A DNA stretch of 64,000 nucleotides, taken from contig JBIIAO010000002.1 in the NCBI GenBank assembly GCA_044239865.1, forward strand, positions 558,001 to 622,000. The letters are read 5' to 3'. The translations under genes and the position numbers were made by a program. Source of the stretch: CAIZGX01 sp044239865 (GTDB lineage: Bacteria; Bacteroidota; Bacteroidia; Flavobacteriales_D; Sanyastnellaceae). A model generated the notes under the pieces. That model saw only the letters and a list, made by a program, of their open reading frames with translations, made no database searches and was not told the DNA's origin. Shown one piece after another: positions 15,591 through 24,048 of this stretch (its first letter is position 1; each line of letters opens with the position of its first letter).

Positions 15591-15629
15591 CCGAACGACT
15601 TCTATTTAGATTTTTTCTAAATAGTTCGG
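15591..15629 (+). promoter_or_regulatory. Leader hairpin at the predicted 5' end of the suf mRNA
   Basis: CCGAA (15591-15595) pairs with TTCGG (15625-15629), and CTATTTAGA (15602-15610) pairs with TCTAAATAG (15616-15624), leaving a 6-base one-sided bulge and a loop of five T. It begins about where transcription should begin and ends 44 bases before the first start codon. Possible roles are mRNA protection or iron- or cluster-dependent control; nothing in the sequence decides. Confidence 0.55.
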
Positions 15630-15673
15630 TTTTGGTGAAACAAGTTGAATAGATTGTTGTTAAAACTAGGCAT

Positions 15674-16000
15674 ATGATAAAAATTACAGAAAGTGCAAAA
15701 GCCCAAGTGGCCAAGCTTATCGCAGATGAAGGTCATCCTGAACATGCATTTGTGCGTGTAGGCGTTGACGGTGGTGGATGCAGCGGTCTCATGTACAAGC
15801 TGGAATTCGACACGGAAAGGAAAGACGGCGATCAGACCTTTGAAGACAATGGCGTGACAGTGGTCGTAGACCGCAAGAGCTTCTTGTACTTGGTTGGAAC
15901 CGAATTGGAATACACAGGTGGTTTGAACGGAAAAGGATTTGTGTTCAACAATCCGAATGCTTCAAGAACATGTGGATGTGGTGAAAGCTTTTCAATCTAA
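15674..16000 (+). CDS. SufA/IscA-type iron-sulfur carrier
   Basis: 108 residues, A-type (HesB-like) carrier that accepts Fe-S clusters from the SufBCD scaffold and passes them to apoproteins. The three conserved cysteines are in GGGCSGLMY and TCGCGESFSI. First gene of the suf operon, 8 bases ahead of sufB. Confidence 0.92.
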   Translation: MIKITESAKAQVAKLIADEGHPEHAFVRVGVDGGGCSGLMYKLEFDTERKDGDQTFEDNGVTVVVDRKSFLYLVGTELEYTGGLNGKGFVFNNPNASRTCGCGESFSI

Positions 16001-16008
16001 AAACGAAT

Positions 16009-17457
16009 ATGGCTTACGAAGGCGATGAGTTGTTAGAAAACGTAACCTCGAAAGAGTACGAATTCGGATTTACAACCGACATAGAATCAGACAAGGCTCC
16101 GGCTGGATTGAACGAAGACATTATTCGCTTGATCTCGTCGAAGAAAAACGAGCCACAATGGCTGCTAGACTGGCGTTTGGAGGCATTCAAGATTTTTCAA
16201 AAAATGACTGAGCCTGAATGGGCGCATGTTAAATATGAAAAACCAAATCTTCAGGCTATCTCGTTTTACGCAGCTCCCAAGCAAAAAAAGGTGTTGAACA
16301 GTTTGGATGAAATGGATCCAGAGCTTCGCAAAACCATGGAAAAGCTTGGTATTTCTATTGAAGAACAAAAACGATTGAGTGGCGTTGCAGTAGATTTCGT
16401 GATGGACTCAGTATCTGTTGCCACTTCATTCAAAGAAAAATTAGGAGAGCTCGGAATCATCTTTTGCAGCATTAGCGATGCCGTTCAAGAACACCCTGAA
16501 CTTATTAAGCAATACCTCGGAACCGTTGTTCCGCGCACCGATAATTACTACGCGGCATTAAATTCGGCTGTCTTCACAGACGGTTCTTTCTGCTACATTC
16601 CGAAAGGTGTCCGTTGCCCCATGGAGTTAAGCACTTACTTCCGCATTAACGAAGCAGGAACGGGTCAGTTCGAGCGCACCCTGCTTATTGCAGACGAAGA
16701 AAGTTATGTTAGCTATTTGGAAGGATGCACCGCTCCGCAGCGCGACGAAAATCAACTTCACGCGGCTGTTGTGGAATTAGTTGCGATGCGCGATGCTGAA
16801 ATAAAATACAGCACCGTTCAAAACTGGTATCCGGGAGATAAAGATGGAAAGGGCGGCATATTCAACTTCGTTACCAAACGCGGAATGTGCGAAGGAACGA
16901 ACTCGAAGATCTCTTGGACCCAAGTTGAAACAGGCAGTGCAATCACTTGGAAATATCCAAGCTGCATTTTGAAGGGTGACAACAGCGTAGGCGAATTTTA
17001 TTCTGTAGCTGTAACGAATCACTTTCAACAAGCAGACACCGGAACGAAAATGATTCATATTGGAAAGAATACCAAGAGCACGATTATCTCTAAAGGTATC
17101 TCTTCAGGACGCAGTCAAAATTCATACAGAGGATTGGTTCAAATAGGAAAGAACGCATCGAATGCAAGAAACTTTTCACAATGCGATTCGTTGCTAATGA
17201 CCGATACCAGCGGCGCCCACACCTTCCCTTACATTGAAGTAAACAACAGCACAGCGAAAGTGGAGCACGAAGCAACCACTTCAAAAATTGGTGAAGATCA
17301 AATCTTCTATTGCTTGCAACGCGGGCTCGATCAAGAGCAAGCCGTAAGTATGATTGTGAATGGTTACGCCAAAGATGTATTGAATAAACTTCCTATGGAG
17401 TTTGCAGTTGAAGCACAAAAACTACTTGCGATTTCTCTTGAAGGAAGCGTAGGATAA
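16009..17457 (+). CDS. sufB: Fe-S cluster assembly scaffold SufB
   Basis: 482 residues. SufB and SufD form the beta-helical scaffold that, with the ATPase SufC, builds Fe-S clusters. The conserved region GISSGRSQNSYRGLVQIG and the block with FSQCDSLL (cluster cysteine) and KVEHEAT are intact. Length is typical. It sits between sufA and sufC with gaps of 8 and 10 bases. Confidence 0.95.
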   Translation: MAYEGDELLENVTSKEYEFGFTTDIESDKAPAGLNEDIIRLISSKKNEPQWLLDWRLEAFKIFQKMTEPEWAHVKYEKPNLQAISFYAAPKQKKVLNSLDEMDPELRKTMEKLGISIEEQKRLSGVAVDFVMDSVSVATSFKEKLGELGIIFCSISDAVQEHPELIKQYLGTVVPRTDNYYAALNSAVFTDGSFCYIPKGVRCPMELSTYFRINEAGTGQFERTLLIADEESYVSYLEGCTAPQRDENQLHAAVVELVAMRDAEIKYSTVQNWYPGDKDGKGGIFNFVTKRGMCEGTNSKISWTQVETGSAITWKYPSCILKGDNSVGEFYSVAVTNHFQQADTGTKMIHIGKNTKSTIISKGISSGRSQNSYRGLVQIGKNASNARNFSQCDSLLMTDTSGAHTFPYIEVNNSTAKVEHEATTSKIGEDQIFYCLQRGLDQEQAVSMIVNGYAKDVLNKLPMEFAVEAQKLLAISLEGSVG

Positions 17458-17467
17458 AAAGATAAAT

Positions 17468-18223
17468 ATGTTAAAGATTGAAAATTTACACGCACGCATC
17501 GAAGAGAAAGAAATCTTGAAAGGTCTTTCATTAACCATTGGTGAAGGAGAGGTGCACGCGATTATGGGTCCGAACGGATCTGGGAAAAGTACTCTTGCTT
17601 CTGTTCTTGCCGGAAGAGAAGACTACGAGGTAACTGGAGGTTCAGTATCCTTCAATGATAAAGATTTGTTAGACATGGCTGCTGAGGAGCGCGCAAGAGA
17701 AGGACTCTTCTTAGCGTTCCAATATCCTGTTGAAATTCCAGGAGTAAGTAACATGAACTTCCTGAAAGCCGCAGTTGGCGAAGTACGCAAGCATAGAGGG
17801 TTAGAAGCTTTAACAGCAAAAGAATTCTTGCAATTGGTGAAAGAAAAGTCTCAATTGGTTGAATTAGACGGACAGCTTGCTAACCGCGCAGTAAACGAAG
17901 GGTTCAGTGGCGGAGAGAAAAAGCGCAATGAAATATTTCAGATGGCTATGCTTGATCCATCGCTTTGTGTTTTGGACGAAACCGATAGCGGATTAGACAT
18001 TGATGCATTACGCATTGTGTCTGAAGGTGTGAACACCATGCGCGATGGAAAGCGTTCTTTTGTGATTATCACTCACTATCAACGTTTGTTAGATCATATC
18101 GTTCCAGACTTCGTACACGTATTGTACAAAGGAAAAATTGTGAAGAGTGGAACCAAAGAGTTGGCGCTGGAACTTGAAGAGAAAGGCTACGACTGGTTAA
18201 AAGAAATGGAAGACGCAAAATGA
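17468..18223 (+). CDS. sufC: Fe-S assembly ATPase SufC
   Basis: 251 residues, an ABC-type ATPase. Walker A is GPNGSGKST, the signature is FSGGEKKRNEIFQMA, and Walker B with catalytic Glu is CVLDETDSGLD; the last is the characteristic SufC variant. It powers the SufBCD scaffold in the cytoplasm. Its last 4 bases overlap the sufD start. Confidence 0.96.
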   Translation: MLKIENLHARIEEKEILKGLSLTIGEGEVHAIMGPNGSGKSTLASVLAGREDYEVTGGSVSFNDKDLLDMAAEERAREGLFLAFQYPVEIPGVSNMNFLKAAVGEVRKHRGLEALTAKEFLQLVKEKSQLVELDGQLANRAVNEGFSGGEKKRNEIFQMAMLDPSLCVLDETDSGLDIDALRIVSEGVNTMRDGKRSFVIITHYQRLLDHIVPDFVHVLYKGKIVKSGTKELALELEEKGYDWLKEMEDAK

Positions 18224-19422
18224 GTATTGTCGCGGAAATAAAACCAACAAGCACATTCAGCTTCAAACCGAACAAACATTCGGTTTCTGATTTCGCTTTA
18301 CCTACAACACGCGTAGAATCTTGGAAATACACACGTGTTGGAGCTGTTGATTCAACTTGGAAGCAAGCTGAACGCAATGACAGTATGGTGGCACTGGAAA
18401 AAGGAATTCGCATTGAAAACGGATTCATTGCTCTTCCAACAGGCCAAACCGAAGGTGTTTCATTCACCGCTGGAAAAAATCTTTCTGCAGAACAACAGGC
18501 ACTCGTTCTTTCAATATTAGCGAAAGAAAATAGAAACGATGTGTTCGATGCAATTTCTGAAAATGCATCAAACGATCTTGTTCTGATTGAGATTCAATCC
18601 GGAAAAACAGTTGAAGACGCAATCTCTATTGAAATAGAAAACACCTTGAACGACTGCATGAGCACACCTTACGTGTTCATTGTTTCGAAAGAAAATTCAA
18701 TAGCGAAATTCACCATTGACTTCAAAGGGAAAACAGAACGTTCGTTTCACCTCGTGCAATTGCATGCGCATGTTAAACAGTCTGCGCAATTAGAAATTCA
18801 TCAATTGCAAAACACTTCGAAAAACGAATGTGTTTTGTTGAGAGAGTCTATTTCTCAAGCAGAGAAAAGTGTTTTCAAAATCACTACAGTAACTGCCAGT
18901 GGAACATGGGTACGTAACGAATTGAACATTCGAATTGAAGGTCAGCATTGCGAAAGCTTCCTCAGCGGAGCCTACTTCCCGAAACAAGATCAATTGATCG
19001 ACAATCATACGTTTGTGGACCATCAGGTTGCAAATTGCTACAGCAATGAGTTGTACAAAGGGGTGTTGTTTGAAAATGGAAAAGGAGTGTTCAACGGAAA
19101 AGTTTATGTGCACGTTGACGCTCAGAAAACAAACGCCTATCAGAGTAACGGTAACATTATGATGAGCGACAACGCCAGCATGTTCACGAAGCCTGAATTG
19201 GAAATTTACGCAGACGATGTGAAGTGTAGTCACGGATCAACTACCGGTCAATTCAACGAAGAGGCCTTATTCTACTTGCGCGCAAGAGGACTGAGCGAAG
19301 TATCTGCGAAGCGACTTTTGGTTTCAGCATTTACTTCAGATGTGATGAATCGCATCTCCATTTCGAGTTGGAAGGAATACGTTCTTGCGACACTTATTCA
19401 AAATGAAATCATAACCGAATAA
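18220..19422 (+). CDS. sufD: Fe-S cluster assembly protein SufD
   Basis: 400 residues, paralogue of SufB. The C-terminal block DDVKCSHGSTTGQFNEEALF with the conserved His, followed by YLRARGLS, identifies it. Its N-terminal half is divergent, which is normal for the family. It forms a heterodimer with SufB; the ATGA overlap with sufC fits equal production. Confidence 0.93.
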   Translation: MSIVAEIKPTSTFSFKPNKHSVSDFALPTTRVESWKYTRVGAVDSTWKQAERNDSMVALEKGIRIENGFIALPTGQTEGVSFTAGKNLSAEQQALVLSILAKENRNDVFDAISENASNDLVLIEIQSGKTVEDAISIEIENTLNDCMSTPYVFIVSKENSIAKFTIDFKGKTERSFHLVQLHAHVKQSAQLEIHQLQNTSKNECVLLRESISQAEKSVFKITTVTASGTWVRNELNIRIEGQHCESFLSGAYFPKQDQLIDNHTFVDHQVANCYSNELYKGVLFENGKGVFNGKVYVHVDAQKTNAYQSNGNIMMSDNASMFTKPELEIYADDVKCSHGSTTGQFNEEALFYLRARGLSEVSAKRLLVSAFTSDVMNRISISSWKEYVLATLIQNEIITE

Positions 19423-19439
19423 TCATTCGGTTTCAAAAT

Positions 19440-20672
19440 ATGGACAACACTACCCTTCAACATAAAATGAAAGAATTGAGAAATCAATTCCCAACGTTGA
19501 ATCAAACGGTAAACGGACGTCCTCTTGTATACTTAGACAACGCTGCAACCACTCAAAAACCGCAGCGCGTGATTGACTCGGTGACGGAGTATTACACGAA
19601 GTGGAACGCGAACATTCACAGAGGAGCGCATTTTCTTGCGAATGCTTCGACTGAAAAATTCGAAGCTACACGCTCTGCATTAGCTGAAATGTTGCACGCG
19701 AATTTCCGCGAAGAAATAATTTTCACGCAAGGAAGTACCGACAGCGTGAACATGCTTTCAACCATTTTAGAAAATGAGGTCGAAGAAGGCGATGAAATCT
19801 GGGTGACGGAAATGGAGCACCACGCGAACTTCGTTCCGTGGCAAGTGTTGGCAGAAAAGAAGAAAGCTATTTTTCGTTACATTCCTATGACCCCTTCGGG
19901 CGAATGGGATATGGATTACGCGAAAAGAGAATTGGGAAGCAAAGCGAAAATCGTTGCATTCAATTATGTATCGAATGCATTAGGCACTATCAATCCCGTT
20001 CAAGATTTAATAGCCATTGCAAAGAGCGCAGAAGCTTATTTAGTCATAGACGGCGCACAGGCGGTATCACATTTCGACATAAATGTTCAAGAGTTAAATT
20101 GTGATTTCTTTTTGTTCTCTGCGCACAAAATGTACGGTCCAACTGGGCTTGGTGTTTTGTGGGGAAAGAAAGAATTGCTGGAAAAACTTCCTCCTTATAG
20201 ATACGGGGGTGAAATGATTTCGAAGGTTTCTGTAAGAGGAACCACCTTCAACGTACTGCCTTTCAAATACGAATCTGGAACACCGAATATTGAAGCTGTT
20301 ATTGCATTTAATGAATCCATTTCATTCTGCAATGACGTTGGAAAAGAGGACATGCATGCACATGAATGTTTATTGTTGAAGGTGGCAACAGAGCAATTGA
20401 AAGAAATAGAGGGCGCGTTTGTTTATGCAGACATTCCGAATAAAGTGGGTGTATTGAGTTTTAATGTTGAAGGGATTCATTCTGCCGACATTGGAACGTT
20501 GCTCGATCAGCAAGGAATTGCTGTAAGAACGGGGCACCACTGCACACAACCCCTTTGGGAAAAGCTCGGAACAACAGGGTCTGTGCGAGCATCTTTTGCG
20601 TTTTACAATACATTGGAAGAAGTAGAATTATTTATTGAAGCGCTGAAAAAAAGCGTGAACATGTTACGATAA
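19440..20672 (+). CDS. sufS: Cysteine desulfurase SufS
   Basis: 410 residues, PLP enzyme that takes sulfur from cysteine. The PLP lysine is in FLFSAHKMYGPTGLG and the persulfide cysteine in RTGHHCTQPLW. Both are the group II (SufS/CsdA) forms. The stop overlaps the sufE start by one base, and SufE is its partner. Confidence 0.95.
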   Translation: MDNTTLQHKMKELRNQFPTLNQTVNGRPLVYLDNAATTQKPQRVIDSVTEYYTKWNANIHRGAHFLANASTEKFEATRSALAEMLHANFREEIIFTQGSTDSVNMLSTILENEVEEGDEIWVTEMEHHANFVPWQVLAEKKKAIFRYIPMTPSGEWDMDYAKRELGSKAKIVAFNYVSNALGTINPVQDLIAIAKSAEAYLVIDGAQAVSHFDINVQELNCDFFLFSAHKMYGPTGLGVLWGKKELLEKLPPYRYGGEMISKVSVRGTTFNVLPFKYESGTPNIEAVIAFNESISFCNDVGKEDMHAHECLLLKVATEQLKEIEGAFVYADIPNKVGVLSFNVEGIHSADIGTLLDQQGIAVRTGHHCTQPLWEKLGTTGSVRASFAFYNTLEEVELFIEALKKSVNMLR

Positions 20673-21100
20673 TGATAGAGCAAAAGCAACAAGAAATCAT
20701 AGAGGAATTTGCCTTCTTCGAGGAGTGGATGCACAAATATGAGCACATCATTGAATTGGGGAAAGAGATGAAGGGGTTGTCTGATGAAGAGAAGAAAGAC
20801 GACTTGCTTGTTGCCGGATGTCAATCGAAAGTTTGGCTCAAAGCAAGTTTACAAGCAGCCGGAACAGTTAAATTAGAAGCCGATAGCGACGCCATTATCA
20901 CACGTGGATTGGTTGCATTAGTCGTTGGTGTATTCAATGAAGAAACCCCAGACGATATCTTAAAAGCAAACATTCATTTCATGAATGATATCGGATTGGT
21001 TTCAAACTTAAGTCAAACAAGAAGCAACGGATTAGCAGCAATGGTGAAGCAAATCTTGTTGTTCGCAACTGTTTTTCAAGCACAACAAAAAAGCAATTAA
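20672..21100 (+). CDS. sufE: Sulfur acceptor SufE
   Basis: 142 residues. The acceptor cysteine is in LLVAGCQSKVWL. SufE takes the persulfide from SufS and hands it to SufBCD. Normal family length. Confidence 0.93.
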   Translation: MIEQKQQEIIEEFAFFEEWMHKYEHIIELGKEMKGLSDEEKKDDLLVAGCQSKVWLKASLQAAGTVKLEADSDAIITRGLVALVVGVFNEETPDDILKANIHFMNDIGLVSNLSQTRSNGLAAMVKQILLFATVFQAQQKSN

Positions 21101-21102
21101 TT

Positions 21103-21414
21103 ATGGAGAAGGCCGCATTAACAGAAGCAATTATTGCCAAACTAAAAACCATTTTCGATCCTGAGATTCCGGTAGATATTTATGAGTTGGGGTTAATCTA
21201 TGGAATTGACATTGCGGAAGACGCTGCTGTGAAAATAACCATGACCCTCACCTCGCCTTCTTGTCCGGTTGCTGAAACCTTACCTCCAGATGTAGAAGAC
21301 AAAATCAAATCGGTTGAAGGCGTTTCAGACTGTAAAGTTGAAATTACTTGGGAACCCACTTGGGACAAAAGTATGATGAGTCAAGAGGCTCAGCTTGAAC
21401 TTGGGTTTTTGTAA
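21103..21414 (+). CDS. SufT-like DUF59 (MIP18 family) protein
   Basis: 103 residues with the DUF59 core: FDPEIPVDIYELGLIYG and TLTSPSCPVAETLPPDVE with the conserved Cys. Proteins of this type at the end of suf operons help mature Fe-S proteins. It begins 2 bases after sufE and closes the Fe-S set. Confidence 0.9.
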   Translation: MEKAALTEAIIAKLKTIFDPEIPVDIYELGLIYGIDIAEDAAVKITMTLTSPSCPVAETLPPDVEDKIKSVEGVSDCKVEITWEPTWDKSMMSQEAQLELGFL

Positions 21415-21422
21415 GAGTAATT

Positions 21423-22187
21423 TTGAAAAAGATATTTCTCATATCATTCGCACTCACGCAATACGTCTTGTGCTTCGGACAGTCTTCGCTAAGGAATATT
21501 CAACCCAACAAAACAGGTTGGTTCATGTACTTCGGTGATCATAAATTTTCCGAACATTTGGGAGTTCACTTGGAAGCCCAATTCAGAAGAAATGAAATCA
21601 TTTCAAAACCACTGCAACTTTTGTTGAGAACCGGGATTAACTATCACTTCTCACCCAATGGTTTTGCTACTGCCGGATATTGCTACGTCCATACTTCTCC
21701 ATATGGCGTCTTCCCCGCCAAATCAGCCTTCCCTGAAAACAGATTTTGGGAGCAGCTTCAAGTAAAATCGCAAGCAGGAAGAATTGAAATGCTCACCCGA
21801 CTCCGTTTGGAACAACGATTCTCGAAGTTACCTGCCTTGCAATCTGCAGGGGGATACGCGCCGGGGGACGATGTCTATACGAATAGAGCTCGCGTACTTG
21901 TGAGACTCTCGGTTCCATTTAAAGGAAAAACCATTGAAGACAAATCACTTTACTTCTCTTGTTACGATGAGGCCTTCGTGAACTTCGGAGAAAACGTGCA
22001 ATCGAATATCTTCGATCAAAACCGAGCTTACGCTGCCATCGGTTACAAATTTCCGAAATGGGGAAAACTTGAAGTCGGATACATGAATCAAATGATTGTA
22101 AAATCAGACGGAGTGAAAATTGAAAACAACCACACGCTTCAAGTTGGGTTTAGTTCGACTATCGATTTTCGAAAAAAACAAAACTAG
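21423..22187 (+). CDS. DUF2490-like outer-membrane protein
   Basis: 254 residues. Starts with TTG (KKIFLISFALTQYVLCFGQ signal peptide) 8 bases after the SufT-like gene. The mature part resembles DUF2490 barrels: HLGVHLEAQFRRNE, LLLRTGINYHF, MLTRLRLEQRF and KLEVGYMNQM. Such proteins are predicted outer-membrane barrels of unknown function. It may be read through from the suf operon but no functional link is evident. Confidence 0.7.
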   Translation: MKKIFLISFALTQYVLCFGQSSLRNIQPNKTGWFMYFGDHKFSEHLGVHLEAQFRRNEIISKPLQLLLRTGINYHFSPNGFATAGYCYVHTSPYGVFPAKSAFPENRFWEQLQVKSQAGRIEMLTRLRLEQRFSKLPALQSAGGYAPGDDVYTNRARVLVRLSVPFKGKTIEDKSLYFSCYDEAFVNFGENVQSNIFDQNRAYAAIGYKFPKWGKLEVGYMNQMIVKSDGVKIENNHTLQVGFSSTIDFRKKQN

Positions 22188-22238
22188 CCGAAGGCTCCTT
22201 GCGAAGCACCTTGTGCAACATCTTGCAAAGCATCTTAC
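22188..22238. repeat. AAGRT-type mini-hairpin array, right half only
   Basis: AGCC-GAA-GGCT, CCTT, GC-GAA-GC, ACCTT, GT-GCA-AC, ATCTT, GC-AAA-GC, ATCTT. The GCGAAGC hairpin is a known, exceptionally stable DNA mini-hairpin. The array begins next to the upstream stop codon and its last spacer merges into the next gene's -7 box. Confidence 0.8.
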
Positions 22239-22243
22239 CTTTG
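22236..22243 (+). promoter_or_regulatory. -7 box TACCTTTG fused to the array
   Basis: Full TAnnTTTG match, ending 4 bases before the ATG at 22248. Its first bases overlap the last array spacer. Confidence 0.65.
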
Positions 22244-22247
22244 CCTG

Positions 22248-22751
22248 ATGACTGGTGCGCATAATTTCTACTCTCGAATTGCTGGAATTGCTCTTTTGCT
22301 TTCGTTCGTTTCATGCTCAACCGATCAGGAAAAAGCACGCGAATACAACAACAAAATAACAGTTGAATTGGAAACGTGTGGTGTCGCTATTTTTCAATTG
22401 GAAGAACATCTGGGTCAGCCGCAAAACCTGAATGAATTCTACACAAAAGCTGAATCAACATTAAATACAGCAAAAGAGAATTTAACTGAAATAGGAAACT
22501 TCAAAGAAGACACATTACTTGTTAATCCCGCTCTTCGAACGGTTGGAAAATTTCAAGAAATTCTTTCGACCTATTACAAACCGTTGTGCAATTTGCATCA
22601 ACTTCCACAAGAACAAATATCCTTCGCAACAACCGATAGCTGCAGAGTTCTACGCATGTTCATTCAAAACGAATCGGTCTTCACTCAACAAGATTTCGAG
22701 AACGCGCAACAGTCGTTTGCCGACAAGTATAAGCTCGACCTAACCGAGTAA
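22248..22751 (+). CDS. Lipoprotein of unknown function
   Basis: 167 residues. The N-terminus has a hydrophobic stretch with a lipobox (LLLSFVSC), so the mature protein is lipid-anchored from about residue 23. The rest is mainly helical and charged (EKAREYNNKITVELETC, AKENLTEIGNFKED). I do not recognise the family. The start is fixed by the promoter box 4 bases upstream. Confidence 0.7.
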   Translation: MTGAHNFYSRIAGIALLLSFVSCSTDQEKAREYNNKITVELETCGVAIFQLEEHLGQPQNLNEFYTKAESTLNTAKENLTEIGNFKEDTLLVNPALRTVGKFQEILSTYYKPLCNLHQLPQEQISFATTDSCRVLRMFIQNESVFTQQDFENAQQSFADKYKLDLTE

Positions 22752-22762
22752 TCGAGATGTTA

Positions 22763-22840
22763 TACAAGGTGCTTTGCAAGGTCGTTTTCGACGAAGTCGA
22801 CCTTCTAAAAGACCTTTCGCAAAACCTTCCATAGGACCTG
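22763..22840. repeat. AAGRT-type mini-hairpin array between convergent genes
   Basis: AAGGT, GC-TTT-GC, AAGGT, a central inverted region (CGTTTTCG, then CGAC-GAA-GTCG), ACCTT, CT-AAA-AG, ACCTT, then a decaying tail. AAGGTCG (22778-22784) and CGACCTT (22798-22804) form the main arms. It lies between two gene ends and could act as a bidirectional terminator. Confidence 0.75.
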
Positions 22841-22843
22841 TTT

Positions 22844-23932
22844 TCAATCCTTCAACTCAGAAAAAATCCTACCCAAAATTATTGTCAACTTTTCTTCAGG
22901 AACTAGCATTTGAAAAACAGGACTCTTTCCCTTTTCTTTCTCAACTTTAATCCCATCTTCATATGGCTCTATGGCCAGAATAGATTTATATGTCCACGTA
23001 TTATTTCTGACCAGCCCATCAAAAATTAGACGCTGATTGGTGACATATAAAACACCCATATCCAATTCTTTCATCTCGTCGGTTGTAATCCGCTGCACAG
23101 CCATTCTTCCTGCTCGAAATGAAATTCCCTTAACTATTTTAAAGTTCAATGCTGGGCCGCCGTATGAAAAACCATGAGTCACCGTTCTTAATTCATGCCA
23201 CGTGACGTTCTTTTTATAATAACAAACTTCATCTTTCTTCAAATTAATAGCCACCTCAATAGGCACTAATGGCAAGTTCTCTAAATTCCAATTTTCTTTG
23301 TACCCATCTATAATCTGTTGGGACTCTTCCTGAAAGGAATAATTCACGCCCAAACTTGAACACGTCGCAAAGAACACATCCAATTCACGCGGACCAACTC
23401 TCTTATCGCCAATAATTTCTTTGATCAATCTATTCGCAATTTCAGAAACATGCTTTTGAATTAAACTTGAGATTGATTCCTCCTTCAAAGAAAAAGCCTC
23501 TTGAATTTTTAAGAGAATACCTCTCTCCTCATCCGACAATAATTCGTCTGCAATAAACTTCGCATACAACTCATCATATACTTTCAATCCCGAACTTGCA
23601 TAGATCTTTTCTTTTTCATCATTCGTTATGCACAGCAGTGCAGCAAGGTGATCCAGCTCTTCAACTTCTGAAGCTGATACCTCTGAGTCTGCTAGGAAAA
23701 AAGCTATTGCCAAAACAAAACAATTCCGCAGCTCTTCGCTAAACTCAATCTTCCAATCTTGTATTTTATAATTCTTACAAATAGACAAAACGTGTTCTTT
23801 TGTAACACCTAAAATGCCGCGTTCAGCGAGAAGATTGTTGAATTCAATAAATGCATTCATTTCATTTTTAGAACCCGAAATTCGCTGCCAAAAACTAGCT
23901 TCTAGTAAGGGTTTTTTCTCGAATAATTTCAT
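22844..23932 (-). CDS. Two-domain protein: TerB-like helices plus PH/GRAM-like domain
   Basis: 362 residues, no signal peptide or membrane helix. Residues about 60-200 are helical with TerB-like acidic spacing (FFLADSEVSASEVEELDHLA, FIADELLSDEERGILLKIQE). The C-terminal 100 residues resemble a bacterial PH/GRAM-like fold (GVLYVTNQRLIFDGL, NTWTYKSILAIEPYEDGI). TerB-type domains bind metals in some proteins. The function is unknown. A near-consensus TATCTTAG box lies 5 bases before the ATG. Confidence 0.65.
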   Translation of the reverse strand: MKLFEKKPLLEASFWQRISGSKNEMNAFIEFNNLLAERGILGVTKEHVLSICKNYKIQDWKIEFSEELRNCFVLAIAFFLADSEVSASEVEELDHLAALLCITNDEKEKIYASSGLKVYDELYAKFIADELLSDEERGILLKIQEAFSLKEESISSLIQKHVSEIANRLIKEIIGDKRVGPRELDVFFATCSSLGVNYSFQEESQQIIDGYKENWNLENLPLVPIEVAINLKKDEVCYYKKNVTWHELRTVTHGFSYGGPALNFKIVKGISFRAGRMAVQRITTDEMKELDMGVLYVTNQRLIFDGLVRNNTWTYKSILAIEPYEDGIKVEKEKGKSPVFQMLVPEEKLTIILGRIFSELKD

Positions 23933-24048
23933 GTGAACTAAGATAGGCTAAAGTTATGCTGACGAATAAACAGCATATAACTTATAGGAATTTGGCATAA
24001 ACATTAGGTGCCTAGTGGTTCTTCCTTTGGCTCAAAATTATTTGAGTC

